Shown here in pieces: positions 22,401 to 31,191 of a stretch of 64,000 nt of DNA. This DNA is from Ditylenchus dipsaci (lineage: Eukaryota > Nematoda > Chromadorea > Rhabditida > Anguinidae). Under the pieces are notes generated by a model. That model did no database searches. It worked only from the letters and a program-made list of their open reading frames with translations, and was not told the origin of the DNA. Every line of letters begins with the position of its first letter. The first letter of the stretch is position 1. The stretch is from contig SADC01000209.1 of the NCBI GenBank assembly GCA_004194705.1, positions 1 through 64,000 of the forward strand, written 5' to 3'. The translations under genes were made by a program, and so were the position numbers.

Positions 22401-23600
22401 ATCGAAGTAATTGTTGCTAACGACAAAGCATGATAGAATTTGGGAAATTTCGTCGTTGAATCTAACAGAAATTTGACAGCGCCCTATGGCCTGGAATGTA
22501 TGTCCTGTAAATGATTTTCCCAAGACAGGACAGGACTCTAGAGTTGGTTTCCCTATCTTGTACCAAGTATTTTGGGTAATCAATGTTGCACTAGATCCGG
22601 AATCCACAAAGAATTTAATAGGTCTGTTTTGAATCATCAGAGAAATATACCACGGCTCAGAAATGTTTGTAGCGGCTGTTTGCAAATGAATGTTGCAAAA
22701 GTCCATATATTCATGATTATTTGTATTTTGGTTCTGGCCTGGACTCGGAGAATTGTTCGTTTGAATTGCATTCGTGTGATGCTGAATGTGACCGGGTGCC
22801 TTACCCGAACGACAAATAAATGCAGTATGACCTACTCTTCCGCAATTTTTACAAGTCTCATTTTTGAATCGGCAAGTCGCATGGTTGTGTCGTGCGCCAC
22901 AACTAAAGCAGCTTCCATAATTAGTGACCTTTCGAGCCTCTTTCATGGGGAGACGTGATCTGTTTTTAAACCCAGCTGGTTTGATGAAGTTTCTAGGCGA
23001 GAACTTAGAATTTGGGTGACCCACGGCATTAGTCGACAAATGATTGAATTGCTTTTGAATCTGCTTGATATTTTGTTTTAATGCCAGATGCTTTTTGCAT
23101 TCCTCCACAATTTCATTCAATTTTAAATCTCTACCCTCATTTTCAGCGGCTTCTACTTTTTGCATACATTTTACTCGAAGCTCATGAAAATCTGAGTGTA
23201 GTCCAGAAATATAAATAAGGCATTTTAAAGCATCTCCGTTGATTGGAGGTTTAGCAGATTCACAAAGACTGTTGACCTGGGATCCAAATTCTAAGATGTC
23301 TACGCCGACTTTTTGTTTCAACGTAAAACACTCATAGCGTTTCATGAACAAAGACTTAGTCTCGACAAATAAATTTTTGAGCACGGCCGTAGACTCTTGA
23401 AGTGATTTATCGTAAGGGCCAGCGGGTTTCACCGCATCAGAGAATCTTTGAAACTCACTAACCTCTAATTTACCTATCAACAACCTAACCTTTGCGTCAT
23501 CTGGGAGATCTTTTCCATCGAGTTCAATAATCGAGCCATAACGAGACCACCAATTGTCGAAGGTGAGACCATCATCTGGAGCGTAGCGGAAACTTTTCAT
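19437..23600 (-). CDS. Gag-Pol polyprotein of Mag-like gypsy element
   Basis: A single uninterrupted frame of 1387 codons. In order: a Gag region (residues about 1-230); two zinc knuckles (CFSCGARHNHATC at about 231 and CKNCGRVGHTAFIC at about 250); an aspartic protease (FVDSGSSATL at about 331); reverse transcriptase with YLDD at about 629; RNase H (SADASKDGIGATL, TDHKPL); and integrase with an HHCC finger (HLGHPG...CADC) and D,D-35-E residues (IDFAGPF, SDNGPQ, NGQAERF). Knuckle type and Pol order fit the Mag clade. The true Gag start is probably further upstream: an ATG at 23743 opens a short frame offset by one base from this one, with the change near a GGGG run at about 23658. All catalytic motifs are present, so Pol could be functional. 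Confidence 0.92.
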   Translation of the reverse strand: MKSFRYAPDDGLTFDNWWSRYGSIIELDGKDLPDDAKVRLLIGKLEVSEFQRFSDAVKPAGPYDKSLQESTAVLKNLFVETKSLFMKRYECFTLKQKVGVDILEFGSQVNSLCESAKPPINGDALKCLIYISGLHSDFHELRVKCMQKVEAAENEGRDLKLNEIVEECKKHLALKQNIKQIQKQFNHLSTNAVGHPNSKFSPRNFIKPAGFKNRSRLPMKEARKVTNYGSCFSCGARHNHATCRFKNETCKNCGRVGHTAFICRSGKAPGHIQHHTNAIQTNNSPSPGQNQNTNNHEYMDFCNIHLQTAATNISEPWYISLMIQNRPIKFFVDSGSSATLITQNTWYKIGKPTLESCPVLGKSFTGHTFQAIGRCQISVRFNDEISQILSCFVVSNNYFDLIGRPWLLALDLVSRLSSVCSIPSLLSQINNISTSKTPLSFEKSQLVQHFPNLFQENILGHCSKVKAHLYVKPGAKPSFIPKRPVPMGVQADIDSELDRLQQLGVIRPVDFSEWAAPIVAVKKKDGKTRVCADFSTGLNNALELNKHPLPIPDEILCKLNGSKIFTCLDLSDAYFQIELDEESKKLCGINTHRGIFQYERLPFGVKSAPSIFQKVMDQMLVDFKFAFAYLDDVIIASPSRDIHYKDVFAVLQRIQSFGFHLKLDKCKFGVEQVNYLGQIVDSTGIKPDPKRSIAIKNMPSPQNVSQVRSFLGALNFYGKYIKEMRHLRTPLDRLLQKDISFEWSNDCQKAFDRAKDIICSDLLLVHYDPKLPIIVSADASKDGIGATLSHKFPDGSIKVVEHASRSLNSSQQNYSQIEKEGLGLIFAVKKFHKFIFGRKFILQTDHKPLLAIFGSKKGIPVYAASRLQRWALILSAYNFDIQYINTADFGQVDSLSRLVANYPRDDDEFVIAQIQFDAEVEQILIHQLETIPVTSNEIADSINSDEILQEVIKFMRHGWPKTAPQGPISSYYTKRASLYIINGCLLFDNRVVIPLALRARILKTLHLGHPGISRMKLLARSYVFWPGMDSDIENVVRTCADCVLYSKSPNKHPLQPWPKTDEPWVRVHIDFAGPFYGENFLCIVDSMSKWPEVIRMSNTSSNSLMRALEGLFAKYGYPKTLVSDNGPQFTSHSFAEFCKNKGIQHLFSPPYHPQSNGQAERFVDTFKRTVSKIQNSSDLRTSVVEYLRTYRATPNPSIQNKTPAELFLGRKIRTDISLVKPDLGYFKPRASPDHYISNMKRTFDSHHNARYREFQVSDKVYFQYGNQRQWTPGEISKRINNVVYEVLSNSGSCHRIHVNQLKKRFALDDPLFDDGQPALGARGNACGNGAPQNSSPKSRQNPGSLQIVSPQHSPTPLRQSSRFRQPPIRLIHDPRTKQWTRSRVNLT

Positions 23601-23754
23601 GCGGGAGTTGAGCGACGATAGAAGAATTTCCTTGTCACCTGAAATTGAATTACCACCCCTTGGGCGGCAGCATTATCACGCTCCGTGAGCAAACGAATCA
23701 ATTGCGCGTTCTGTTCCAAAAGTACTTTTAAATCTGGGTCCATTTTAATTTACG

Positions 23755-23771
23755 AATCGAGGACTGCGCCA
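23755..23771 (-). promoter_or_regulatory. Primer-binding site of gypsy element
   Basis: Two bases after the 5' LTR, the minus strand reads TGGCGCAGTCC, complementary to a tRNA 3' end ...GGACTGCGCCA. A GACTGCGCCA-type end suggests tRNA-Ser, the primer used by Mag elements. The tRNA identity is an inference. Confidence 0.65.
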
Positions 23772-23773
23772 AA

Positions 23774-23996
23774 TGTTGTAATGGGAAATGAATGTATATG
23801 ATATGGGACCTAATGGGATGGAACAAGCGCTTATGTGGTTCTCAATAACTAATAGCACACAATAATAACAGAGAACGATTTATAGCACAACACGACAATT
23901 ACACGACCAAACAATAACTGATGAATAAGGGAATTCTATGCAGTCACATAGAATTCCATACGAGACAAAAACGTATTCAAATTAATCCTCACAACA
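23774..23996 (-). repeat. 5' LTR of gypsy element
   Basis: A 223-bp LTR, the 5' copy in element orientation. Confidence 0.9.
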
Positions 23997-24330
23997 ACTA
24001 GCAAGGTGAATTGTTAGTTTTCAGACTAGTCCATGAAAACACGTTCAGGGAGGTTTTATGTTCGATCACAGTTCTGTACATTTTGTCCCATTCTGTGACT
24101 ACCCTTTGTTCTAACTACTTAGACCTTAGCTTCAGGCTTTAGGCTCAGGGTAGGCCAGCGTATGTTAGGGCGGACTAAAATGTCTTACGCACTTTTTACT
24201 GGGTAATCTGGGACTAATATTTCAGTGCCTTTTTATGAGGTTTTATAAAAAAGAGAAATTTTGGACAAATTGAGACAAAAGGTGCATAAGGTCAGCGCGC
24301 CCGTTTAGGCAGAATTCGCGGAGCACTTTA
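23997..24330. other. Non-genic stretch with half TTAGGC-type repeat
   Basis: Contains GGCTTTAGGCTCAGGGTAGG at about 24133, one arm of the repeat also seen at 5511 and 24927. No gene was seen. Confidence 0.4.
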
Positions 24331-24611
24331 CCTTACCCCCACCACTCGATTAACTCGACCCCCACCAGCAAATCAGCTTGGGACCAAGGAAAAAAATTCC
24401 TATTTTTAAATACCAATAATTTTTTTGCATGAAAATAATCAAAAAGTTGCAAATATATGGTTTTTGAGGACCTGTTTTTTGAGATTTTAAAATGAAAAAT
24501 TTCAAATGAAAATTTTTTGACTTGGCCCCAAATGTGATTCACTGGTGGGGGTCGAGGTTAATTAGGTCGAGGTTAATTTAGGTCGAGGTTAATTGAGTCG
24601 TGGGGTATAGG
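24331..24611. mobile_element. MITE with CCTTACCCCCAC ends and TA flanks
   Basis: The left end CCTTACCCCCACCACTCGAT pairs with the right end ATTGAGTCGTGGGGTATAGG. TA lies on both sides. The right arm repeats AGGTCGAGGTTAATT three times. It is probably pogo-type. Confidence 0.6.
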
Positions 24612-24861
24612 TAAATTTAGCCGAATTCACACACTAATAGCTTAAATAAATTGCTTTCACAAATTGCAAATTGAGTCACTATTTTTTACCAAATTAAAAA
24701 AAACATTTATCAAAATATAAAATTCAAGTTCTTGTCGAGCTGTCAGTCAAAATACAAGAAATATATTTCTTATTCATTCTTTCTATATTATAAAAATACA
24801 ACTATAACAAATTTTGAATAACAGCTATAAATATTGAATGCTGATTTTGTATTACACATGG

Positions 24862-25126
24862 GCTATTCCACAATGGGGGGAGGAGTGTTTGCCTTGGTCT
24901 CCCTGTTGTTTTAGTACTTTTTAGGCTTTAGGCTTAGGCAAGAGTAGGTCAGCGTATGCGAGGACGGACTCAAAATATATTTGGACTTATATTTAAGTCC
25001 ATCTTTACACACGCTGACCTACCGCTAAGACCTAAGTATTAGCCTAAAAAATCACATTAAAAAACAAAAGGTAGACCAACGCGAAGCAACCATCCCCCCC
25101 CTCCCCCTTCATTGTGGAATAGGGGC
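24862..25126. mobile_element. MITE with 8-bp duplication and TTAGGC-type inner arms
   Basis: GCTATTCCACAATGGGGGGA at the left end; CATTGTGGAATAGGGGC at the right end. Direct copies of ACACATGG lie at 24854-24861 and 25127-25134. The inner arms (TTTTTAGGCTTTAGGCTTAG and its inverse) and the CCTTGGTCTCCCTGTTGTTTT motif link it to other elements here. Confidence 0.75.
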
Positions 25127-25422
25127 ACACATGGATACCGTTATTATGGCTAGCACATATAGAATACTACTTATGGGTGCAACTTGCGTCGTGGAACTGT
25201 TGTACGGATGGATCGTCTTAAGCCAGCTGAAAATTTTTTAGTTTCGTTTTATCACAAAAAAATTACCCAAACGTTATATGTAAACTCTTAAAACTTTTTT
25301 TTCGCTTTTGGCATTTTTCGGTGCTAGTGGATAATCACTTGGTCCCAAATAGCTTGGTTCTTCTTTTTTGTAAAAAACGCCTTGGTCCACCCTGTTGATT
25401 TTTAATGTGATCAAGGCGATTA

Positions 25423-26524
25423 CCGTATTCACTCTATTAACTCCCCATGGGGAGTTATTTTTCAACCCTTCTCAAGGGGTGGGGAGTTATTAGAGGGTGG
25501 GGAGTTATTGGAAGGTGGGAGCTATTTTTTAACAAAAATTGTCGTTTTGAAATTTTTAGTACCAAAAATGAAAAAAAAATTTTTGCTGGGTCATTTTTGT
25601 TGGGCCATTACTTGTCGCGCCATTTTCTATTTATTTGTTTCTCCAATTTCTTCTGGTTTCTGGATGAATGATCTCACAACAACCGACTATCTTAGGCAGG
25701 GGATCAAAGGTAGCGGCGTCTTCAAAAACAAAACGATTACTAGTGTGGGACGCCTTCGCAAGTCACGAAATCAGCAGAAACGAGAGAAATCCTCAAAGAG
25801 ATTGAAGTAGAGGCGGTCTTTATCCCTGGAGGATGCACAAAGTTCATACAGGTTAGCATTTGGCATTTGTCTGTCGTTTTATATCTTGGTTGTGTTTGCG
25901 GTTCAGGCACCGCGCGTGAGTTGGAACAACGCGGTAGTTAGAACAAGCCGCTGAAAGAGAGGATCCGGCAGTACTACACCACTTGGATGACGAATGACGT
26001 TCAAAAAAAATCACTAAAGGAGGCAACCAAAAAGCGCCTGCACTGGAGCTCGTCTTGGACTGTGTGGATAGGCATGGCAAGAAATCAGCGAAGAAATCAT
26101 CTTGAAGTTGTTCAAAGGTTTGTTTTGTGTTCGGTTTGGATCCAAATTGTGGATTTTGTTTGCTTTCCAGCCTGTATAATCACAACAGGATCTGACGATG
26201 ACCAAATAACCTGCTTAAAACCAACGAAATTCATTGGCACGAAGGGACTGCACATCCTCCGTAACATAAAGGCACAGAACTTATTGAGTGATGGGCGCAA
26301 CGACTATGAAGAAGATAGACCTGTCGAAGATGGCGAGTTGCAAGAAGAAGATGGAAAAATCACAGAACAAAACTTGGGAGATTTAAATGATGATTTGTTC
26401 GAGTTTGTTGATTAGTTTGTTTGAGTACTGATGTATAAAAATGCTAACCCAAGGATTCGAGTTGTAAGATTATTACAGGGGTGGGGAGTTATTAGAGGGT
26501 GGGGAGTTAATAGAGTGAATACGG
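25423..26524 (+). mobile_element. pogo-like element with CCGTATT ends
   Basis: The ends are CCGTATTCACTCTATTAACT and the inverse AGTTAATAGAGTGAATACGG, flanked by TA at 25421-25422 and 26525-26526. GGGGTGGGGAGTTATTAGAG is mirrored just inside both ends. A degraded DDE transposase occupies the interior. The same ends bound the non-coding CCGTATT MITEs, so this is a candidate source element. Confidence 0.75.
25655..26415 (+). pseudogene. pogo/Tigger-like DDE transposase remnant
   Basis: Recognisable pieces in three frames: FWMNDLTT; VWDAFASH with a catalytic Asp (about 25747); EILKEIEVEAVFIPGGCTKF followed by a donor near 25851; after an acceptor (TTCAG, about 25905) APRVSWN and KERIRQYYTTWMTNDV; then GSDDDQITCLKP near 26190. 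This is the DDE_1 layout of pogo/Tigger transposases (PGGCT.. followed by W-N-KP). The N-terminal DNA-binding half is absent and the frames are broken. Confidence 0.7.
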
Positions 26525-26526
26525 TA

Positions 26527-26764
26527 AGGTGATCACGGTGATTAAAATATTAAGAAAAGACAACACGAAGGACCAAGCTGTTTGGGAGCAACAGATTCTC
26601 CACCAGTGGCTATTTTTCCGTGTGAGTAAATCCAATAGCCGTCCGTGGGATTGACCACAAAATTTTTAATTTTTCTTGTATCTTGGTCCGCCAAACTGCT
26701 TTCCAGCTATCGGTATCTAACAAAAATCAGCTTGGGGATCAAGTCATTTGAAAAATGGTACTCC
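26527..26764. other. Short non-genic stretch
   Basis: Contains CAGCTTGGGGATCAAG and TCTTGGTCCGCC, pieces of the recurrent CCTTGGTCC motif. No gene was seen. Confidence 0.4.
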
Positions 26765-28182
26765 TTAAAAATTATTGAGGGGAAATGAGTGGTGTACATC
26801 AGTTGAGTCCTTTTTTGTGCTGTCTTTTCTTAGCTTTTGAAAAATATTCTTACACAGTAAAATGTCTTTTTTGCTGTCCTGAGTTTGTGCATGATAGAAG
26901 GTAGGCGGGTCGTCTGAACTTTGTTTTGGTGAAAAAGGGAAACAGACCTTCTTGATCTCAACTGGTTGGCTCAATCTAGCTTTTTTGCAACAATTTCTAA
27001 CCCTTTTTGAACTTTGATCTTGTAGTGTATGGCAGCACTTGTGGCAACTTTTTCCAAATCTAGTGCCGGTTTTCCAAATTTTCTTTTGGTTGCACCGCTA
27101 AGAGAAAAAGAGTAGAAAAACAGCCTGGTAGCTGTTTTTCGTGATTCCATCTAAGTCTTCCGGCTCAAACACCTGTAATACTGACGAATGAAAATATCTT
27201 TTATAAGAGTTCATTACAACCTGTTCAGAACTTTTTTTGATATATAATAAATGAAAAAACTTAAGATGTAAGACTTAGAAAATTTAAGTCTTGAAATTAC
27301 GAATTTTTCACACCATTGCGAAAAAAATAACGTTAAATATACCATCTACCTGTGAGGCTTTGAGACAGTTTGTTGACAAAATTAAATTTTTTTTCATCCA
27401 GAAAGTGCTACGATGTGTGTTTTTGTCGTGTTGAGCAGAAAAATGAGTTGGAGAGGTGATTTTGGTGAGTTTAGGTGATTTTCAAAAAATCCGAAACAAA
27501 AGAAGTACGAGTCAAAAATATATGTTTTGATTATAGCTTTTAGATATGTGTTTGGATGGCTGAGTGATTAATCGTGTGGCGTCCTTTATGGTCACTTTTT
27601 CGGGAAAAAAAAATCACTTATCTTATTTAGCAAGACGCTAAATATTTACAAGACGCACACCTTGGAACGCACGGCCTTTCTAGTGTTAAAATACAAAAAA
27701 ATGGGATTGAAGAAAAAAAAATTCGAGGTTGGAACTAATTGGGTTCGAGGGCGGGTTTTTTCCCGATAAACGGACACCCTACGTCACCCGATTTGGTCGA
27801 AATTTATTGGAAAACGTACCTATGATAAAACGGACAGCCAAATAAACGGACTCCTTTCGTCAGTCCCGACGGTGTCTGTTTATCCAGGCAGGACGTAGTC
27901 TCTTTTTAATTGCAACTTACATGGCTGCTTTCCAGGTTGGCATCATTTTTTGCAAAAAGAAGGAATGCAGTAACGTTACTTGTCGATATGCTTTTTGAGT
28001 ATTAATGTCTTTCGTGTGCACACACTGCACACTGCTGGTTTGAGGGCATTAGCCAGGCGGGCTAGCAATACACCATTTGACAGTACTTGAAGGAAAGCTG
28101 CTGAATCTATAGCAGGATCATCTTCTTTATGCACTCCGATTTCTAGCAGATCCGTGATCCACAGCAGAATTTGGTAGTTCAG
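26765..28182 (-). CDS. GAS2-type calponin-homology protein, partial and frame broken
   Basis: Exon 28182-27921 begins after TTTAG and reads QILLWITDLLEIGV, then FLQVLSNGVLLARLANALKP, the core of a calponin-homology domain. Near 28020-27990 the frame shifts, and TAFLLFAKNDANLESSH leads to a perfect donor (GTAAGT). Exon 27172-26765 begins after TTACAG with VFEPEDLDGITKN, matching the FESEDLV..KN step of GAS2-type CH domains. After another shift near 27105 it reads GATKRKFGKPALDLEKVATS, then returns to a frame with KKVCFPFSPKQSS and stops at 26765. GAS2 proteins link actin and microtubules. The usual GAR domain is not seen, and the N-terminal exons are missing or undetected. Single-base shifts are again near homopolymers or unclear. 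Confidence 0.6.
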
Positions 28183-28239
28183 CTAAATTTTTTAAGATTA
28201 TTTATTAAAAATTTCTCCTATACTAACAGGGAGGGATCC

Positions 28240-28460
28240 CGTCTGCGATCTGGGGAACTTCGATGACAATTTTTTTTCTGCGTACTCGATAGCCTATCAT
28301 GGCTTTTATTACTGATCCACGCTCATGGGTCATTCCAAGAATTTTCGTTAGCTTTCAGAGGAGTGGAGCCAGATTGATAAGGATTCGGTAACGCTCACAA
28401 GTATACGCGCATAAAAAACTATCGAATTTACCCCAGGTTACAGTCAGGGTTCCATTGTCA
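28240..28460 (+). repeat. Shorter copy of the 32.9-kb open-frame segment
   Basis: It shares GAACTTCGATGACAATTTTT, CTATCATGGCTTTT and CAGATTGATAAGGA with 32945-33260 but lacks about 115 bp between them. Similarity ends near the shared TCACAGTCAGGGT region. Confidence 0.6.
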
Positions 28461-28891
28461 AATATTTTAAGAAGTGAGCATAGATCACTTCCTAGTCAAC
28501 TTTTTCTTTAATTTTAACGTTTTTAGCTATCGGAACAATTTCAAGCACTTTATTAACCTTACACCTCGAATGTAAGTTTTGCTTCAACAGGTCGATCAGG
28601 CTGTGCTTAACACAAATAGTACCGGTCTTTTTCGCTTCAAAACAAGATCAAGTGGTTGAAATGGATACCGGAAAATGATCGATTGTGCATGGAGGGGCTG
28701 GCACTCAGGCTCACGCTTTCGAGTGTAGATGCTTTTTTCGCCTAACTCCAAAAAATGTGATAAATTACGCAAAAAAATTAAATATCATTTTTTTATAAAA
28801 AGCCTTCAATTTGACTCAATATTCGGTTTGTTTCAATCACGGTTTATCTTAGATGAGATGTTGCGCAAAAACAAGAGTGTCTGTATAATGA

Positions 28892-29676
28892 TGGCTGTAC
28901 GAACTTTCGTAAGAAGACAATTTCGTAAGAGCGAATTTTCGTAAGAAATTTTTTTCGTAAGTGCGAATTTTCGTAAGAAACCTTTTCGTAACAGCGAATT
29001 TTCGTAACAAGCTTTTCGTAACGCGGTTTTCAGTAACATTAGTGATATGTTAAGTTGCTTTTTTTGCTTTTTGATCCTCCTTTGATGTTTCTTATAGCTT
29101 CTGTGATGTTTTGAAAAAAAATTGTCAAGAAAAAATAAAATAGTCAGATGGTGGAATCGAACCACTGGTGAAAAAAAATCATCCATCAACTTACCTACTG
29201 CACCATACATGCCACTAATGGGAATTAGCTATGTGTAGTATATAATATATGAATTCTAGCTCGGAGTTTTCACCATGCTTTTGGGTATTTCTGCTGGTCT
29301 CCTAATGGATGAAAAATCCGGGGTCAGCTTAATTATCGAAATTTTCAGTCATATGACCTATGCTTACCGACTTTTGTGCCCATACAGTTAATAGTCTATA
29401 ATTAACTGTTCGAAGTGTCAAACAGTGACAGAAAGGCCAAAACAAATGAATCAGATGAAATCCTGAATTAGAAAAATTGAACAAGAGTGAAAAAAATTTC
29501 GATTATTTCCTCTTACGAAAGAAATTCGTTACGAAAATTCGCTGTTACGAAAAATTTTCTTACGAATTTTCGCTGTTACGAAACTGTTTCTTCTTACGAA
29601 AATGTTCCTTACGAAAGTTCGCTCTTACGAAACTCGCTCTTACGAAATTGTCTTGTTACGAAAGTTCGTACAGCCA
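28892..29676. mobile_element. Foldback element with tandem TTTCGTAAGAGCGAA arms
   Basis: TGGCTGTACGAACTTTCGTA at the left end is inverted at the right end. Direct TAATGA lies on both sides (28886-28891, 29677-29682). The left arm to about 29030 and right arm from about 29505 consist of units of (A)TTTTCGTAAGAGCGAA and its inverse. The middle includes a tRNA-like module. It is non-coding, and the serial open frames read the tandem units. Confidence 0.75.
29137..29214 (-). repeat. tRNA-like module
   Basis: The minus strand has TATGGTGCAGTAGGTAAGTT (A-box-like) and GTGGTTCGATTCCACC (B box in a stem). It resembles a tRNA-derived SINE head. The anticodon arm is not convincing. Confidence 0.5.
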
Positions 29677-29966
29677 TAATGATTGTATAGCAAAATTACT
29701 ACTTACCACATCTTCAATACAGTTGTTTTTCTCGTGAACCCAGCTTATAACAGTATGTGACCGCTTTGTGGACTGGCTTATCAGAGTAGTACATGAGCTG
29801 CTTCGCTTAGTTCTCGGCATTTTGACTTTTCTTGATTGCAAAATATGTCCTGCAGTGATAAGTCTGAAAAGTATTCATTCATTATTGACTGATGACTGAA
29901 GAAAAGAGACATAAGAAACGTTGTTTTTTCTGCCATCTCATTACTCTTTTTTTTCGGTCCTCAAAT

Positions 29967-30163
29967 TTAAAACAAGTACCCTCCAATTAACGCCCCCTCT
30001 AATAAAAACAACCCCCTCGTCCCCTTCCCCCTCCTCGACTTTGAGGATACATATCTCGGAGGAGATTTTTTTTCGAACAAGTTTTTTTTGCATTTTTTTA
30101 GTTCCCGCGAGCTTTACCGATTCCACGTTTTGGATTTTAGCTGAGTACCGAAAAAAATAAAAA
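29967..30163. repeat. Degenerate CCGTATT-family copy
   Basis: CTCCAATTAACGCCCCCTCT, CATATCTCGGAGG and CCGATTCCACGTTTTGGATT match internal parts of the family. It lies directly beside the well-preserved copy at 30170. Confidence 0.5.
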
Positions 30164-30169
30164 TGCTTA

Positions 30170-30415
30170 CCGTATATTCTCGATTAGAAGGCCCCTCTCT
30201 AATAGAAGGCCCCTTGAAGACCTATATATCAGCCTAGAAAAAGAAATTCGCAAATCTGTTTTTTTTCGCGTTCTCTTAGTTAGCACGAGCTTACCTGATT
30301 CCACTTTTAAAATTTTGGTTGAGCACGCGAAAATCTCAAAATCGACCCAAATTTTTTCCGACTTTTTTAGGGTTGAAAAATAGAAGGCCCGGGCCTTCTA
30401 ATAGAGAATATACGG
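30170..30415. mobile_element. CCGTATT-family MITE, well preserved
   Basis: A 246-bp element with 25-bp ends (CCGTATATTCTCGATTAGAA and AATAGAGAATATACGG in inverse) and TA flanks. Internal marks are CTATATATCAGCC, GATTCCACTTTT and TTTAGGGTTGAAAAA. It is the best reference copy in the window. Confidence 0.8.
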
Positions 30416-31190
30416 TAATCAACGTTACTAATCAAGTTTATACGAAGATTCTACAGTTTTTGACATACAGTTATCCACGTCCATTAATTTATCTGGTTTA
30501 ATTTCTCCCTTGGATAACTGTACGTTGACAACTGTAACCAGTGGCGTACGCAAGAATTTCTGACGGGGGGGCACCAGGCCATTTCACCTACACCCTTTTT
30601 CAAATTTTTGCCCATGCAAGAACTCTAATTCTAAAAAGAGATTTTTTATTCACAAGATACTGAAATATATTTCAACGTCAAGCTCATAAAAGGACTCTAC
30701 TTCTGTTTTTCTGAGAACTAAAGACTACAGTTCATCAATTTTGTATATTAAATTGACAATTTGTCAAAATAATTACTCTATGTTTATACAAAGATGTTTG
30801 ATTGATTTATTGATCGATCTTTCTGAGTAGGCAATAAATGCCAATTTGTTCTCTTTTATTATTGGTTATAAAAATGTGCTTGTGAGATTTCGATATAAGC
30901 GAACAAAGCAATTTATATATTTCAATGAAAGATTTTAAACAGCTGTTTATATAAAATAGTCACTCCGCAACTTATTGGTCACTCAAATTTGCACTTCGTA
31001 GGATTTGAAAAATGTTTCTAAATTTTTAAAGGAGGACAGACAATAGGGGGGTTTTTCGAACGGGGGGGGGTATGTTACAGCAGCGCTGGAAAGTCTTTTC
31101 GTTAAGTTTTTTCAAAATAAGACAATTTGACCCTAGTATAGGATACCCCTGTCCCATAAATTTTTCCTTTTGTAAAGAGCACACAAATAT
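30416..31190. other. Repeat-rich non-genic stretch
   Basis: It holds a lone hAT-type end CAGTGGCGTACGCAAG at about 30539 followed by a G run, then AT-rich sequence. Near 31027-31080 a copy of AGACAATAGGGGGG (end of the 33436 palindrome) abuts a G run with TATGTTACAGCAGCGCTGG. No gene was seen. Confidence 0.45.
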
Positions 31191-31191
31191 A

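Larger units (their letters stand above)
18951..23996 (-). mobile_element. Mag-like Ty3/gypsy LTR retrotransposon
   Basis: A complete element of about 5.05 kb: two 223-bp LTRs (18951-19173 and 23774-23996) starting TGTTGT and ending ACAACA, a primer-binding site, one long Gag-Pol frame and a purine-rich tract. The LTRs differ at four positions that I can count, which implies a fairly recent insertion. The 5-bp flanks (GTTTA and ACTAG) do not match, so no target duplication is visible. Its left side abuts a pogo-type MITE. Confidence 0.9.

Noticed and set aside
26765..27105. A CxxC zinc-finger protein read from the minus strand (GKSCHKCC...)
   Set aside because: The GAS2-type reading in the neighbouring frame aligns better with the upstream CH exon; the cysteine reading appears only after staying in the wrong frame.
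28729..29737. Several small open frames rich in RKFAL/SLLR repeats
   Set aside because: They are readings of the TTTCGTAAG tandem units in the foldback arms.
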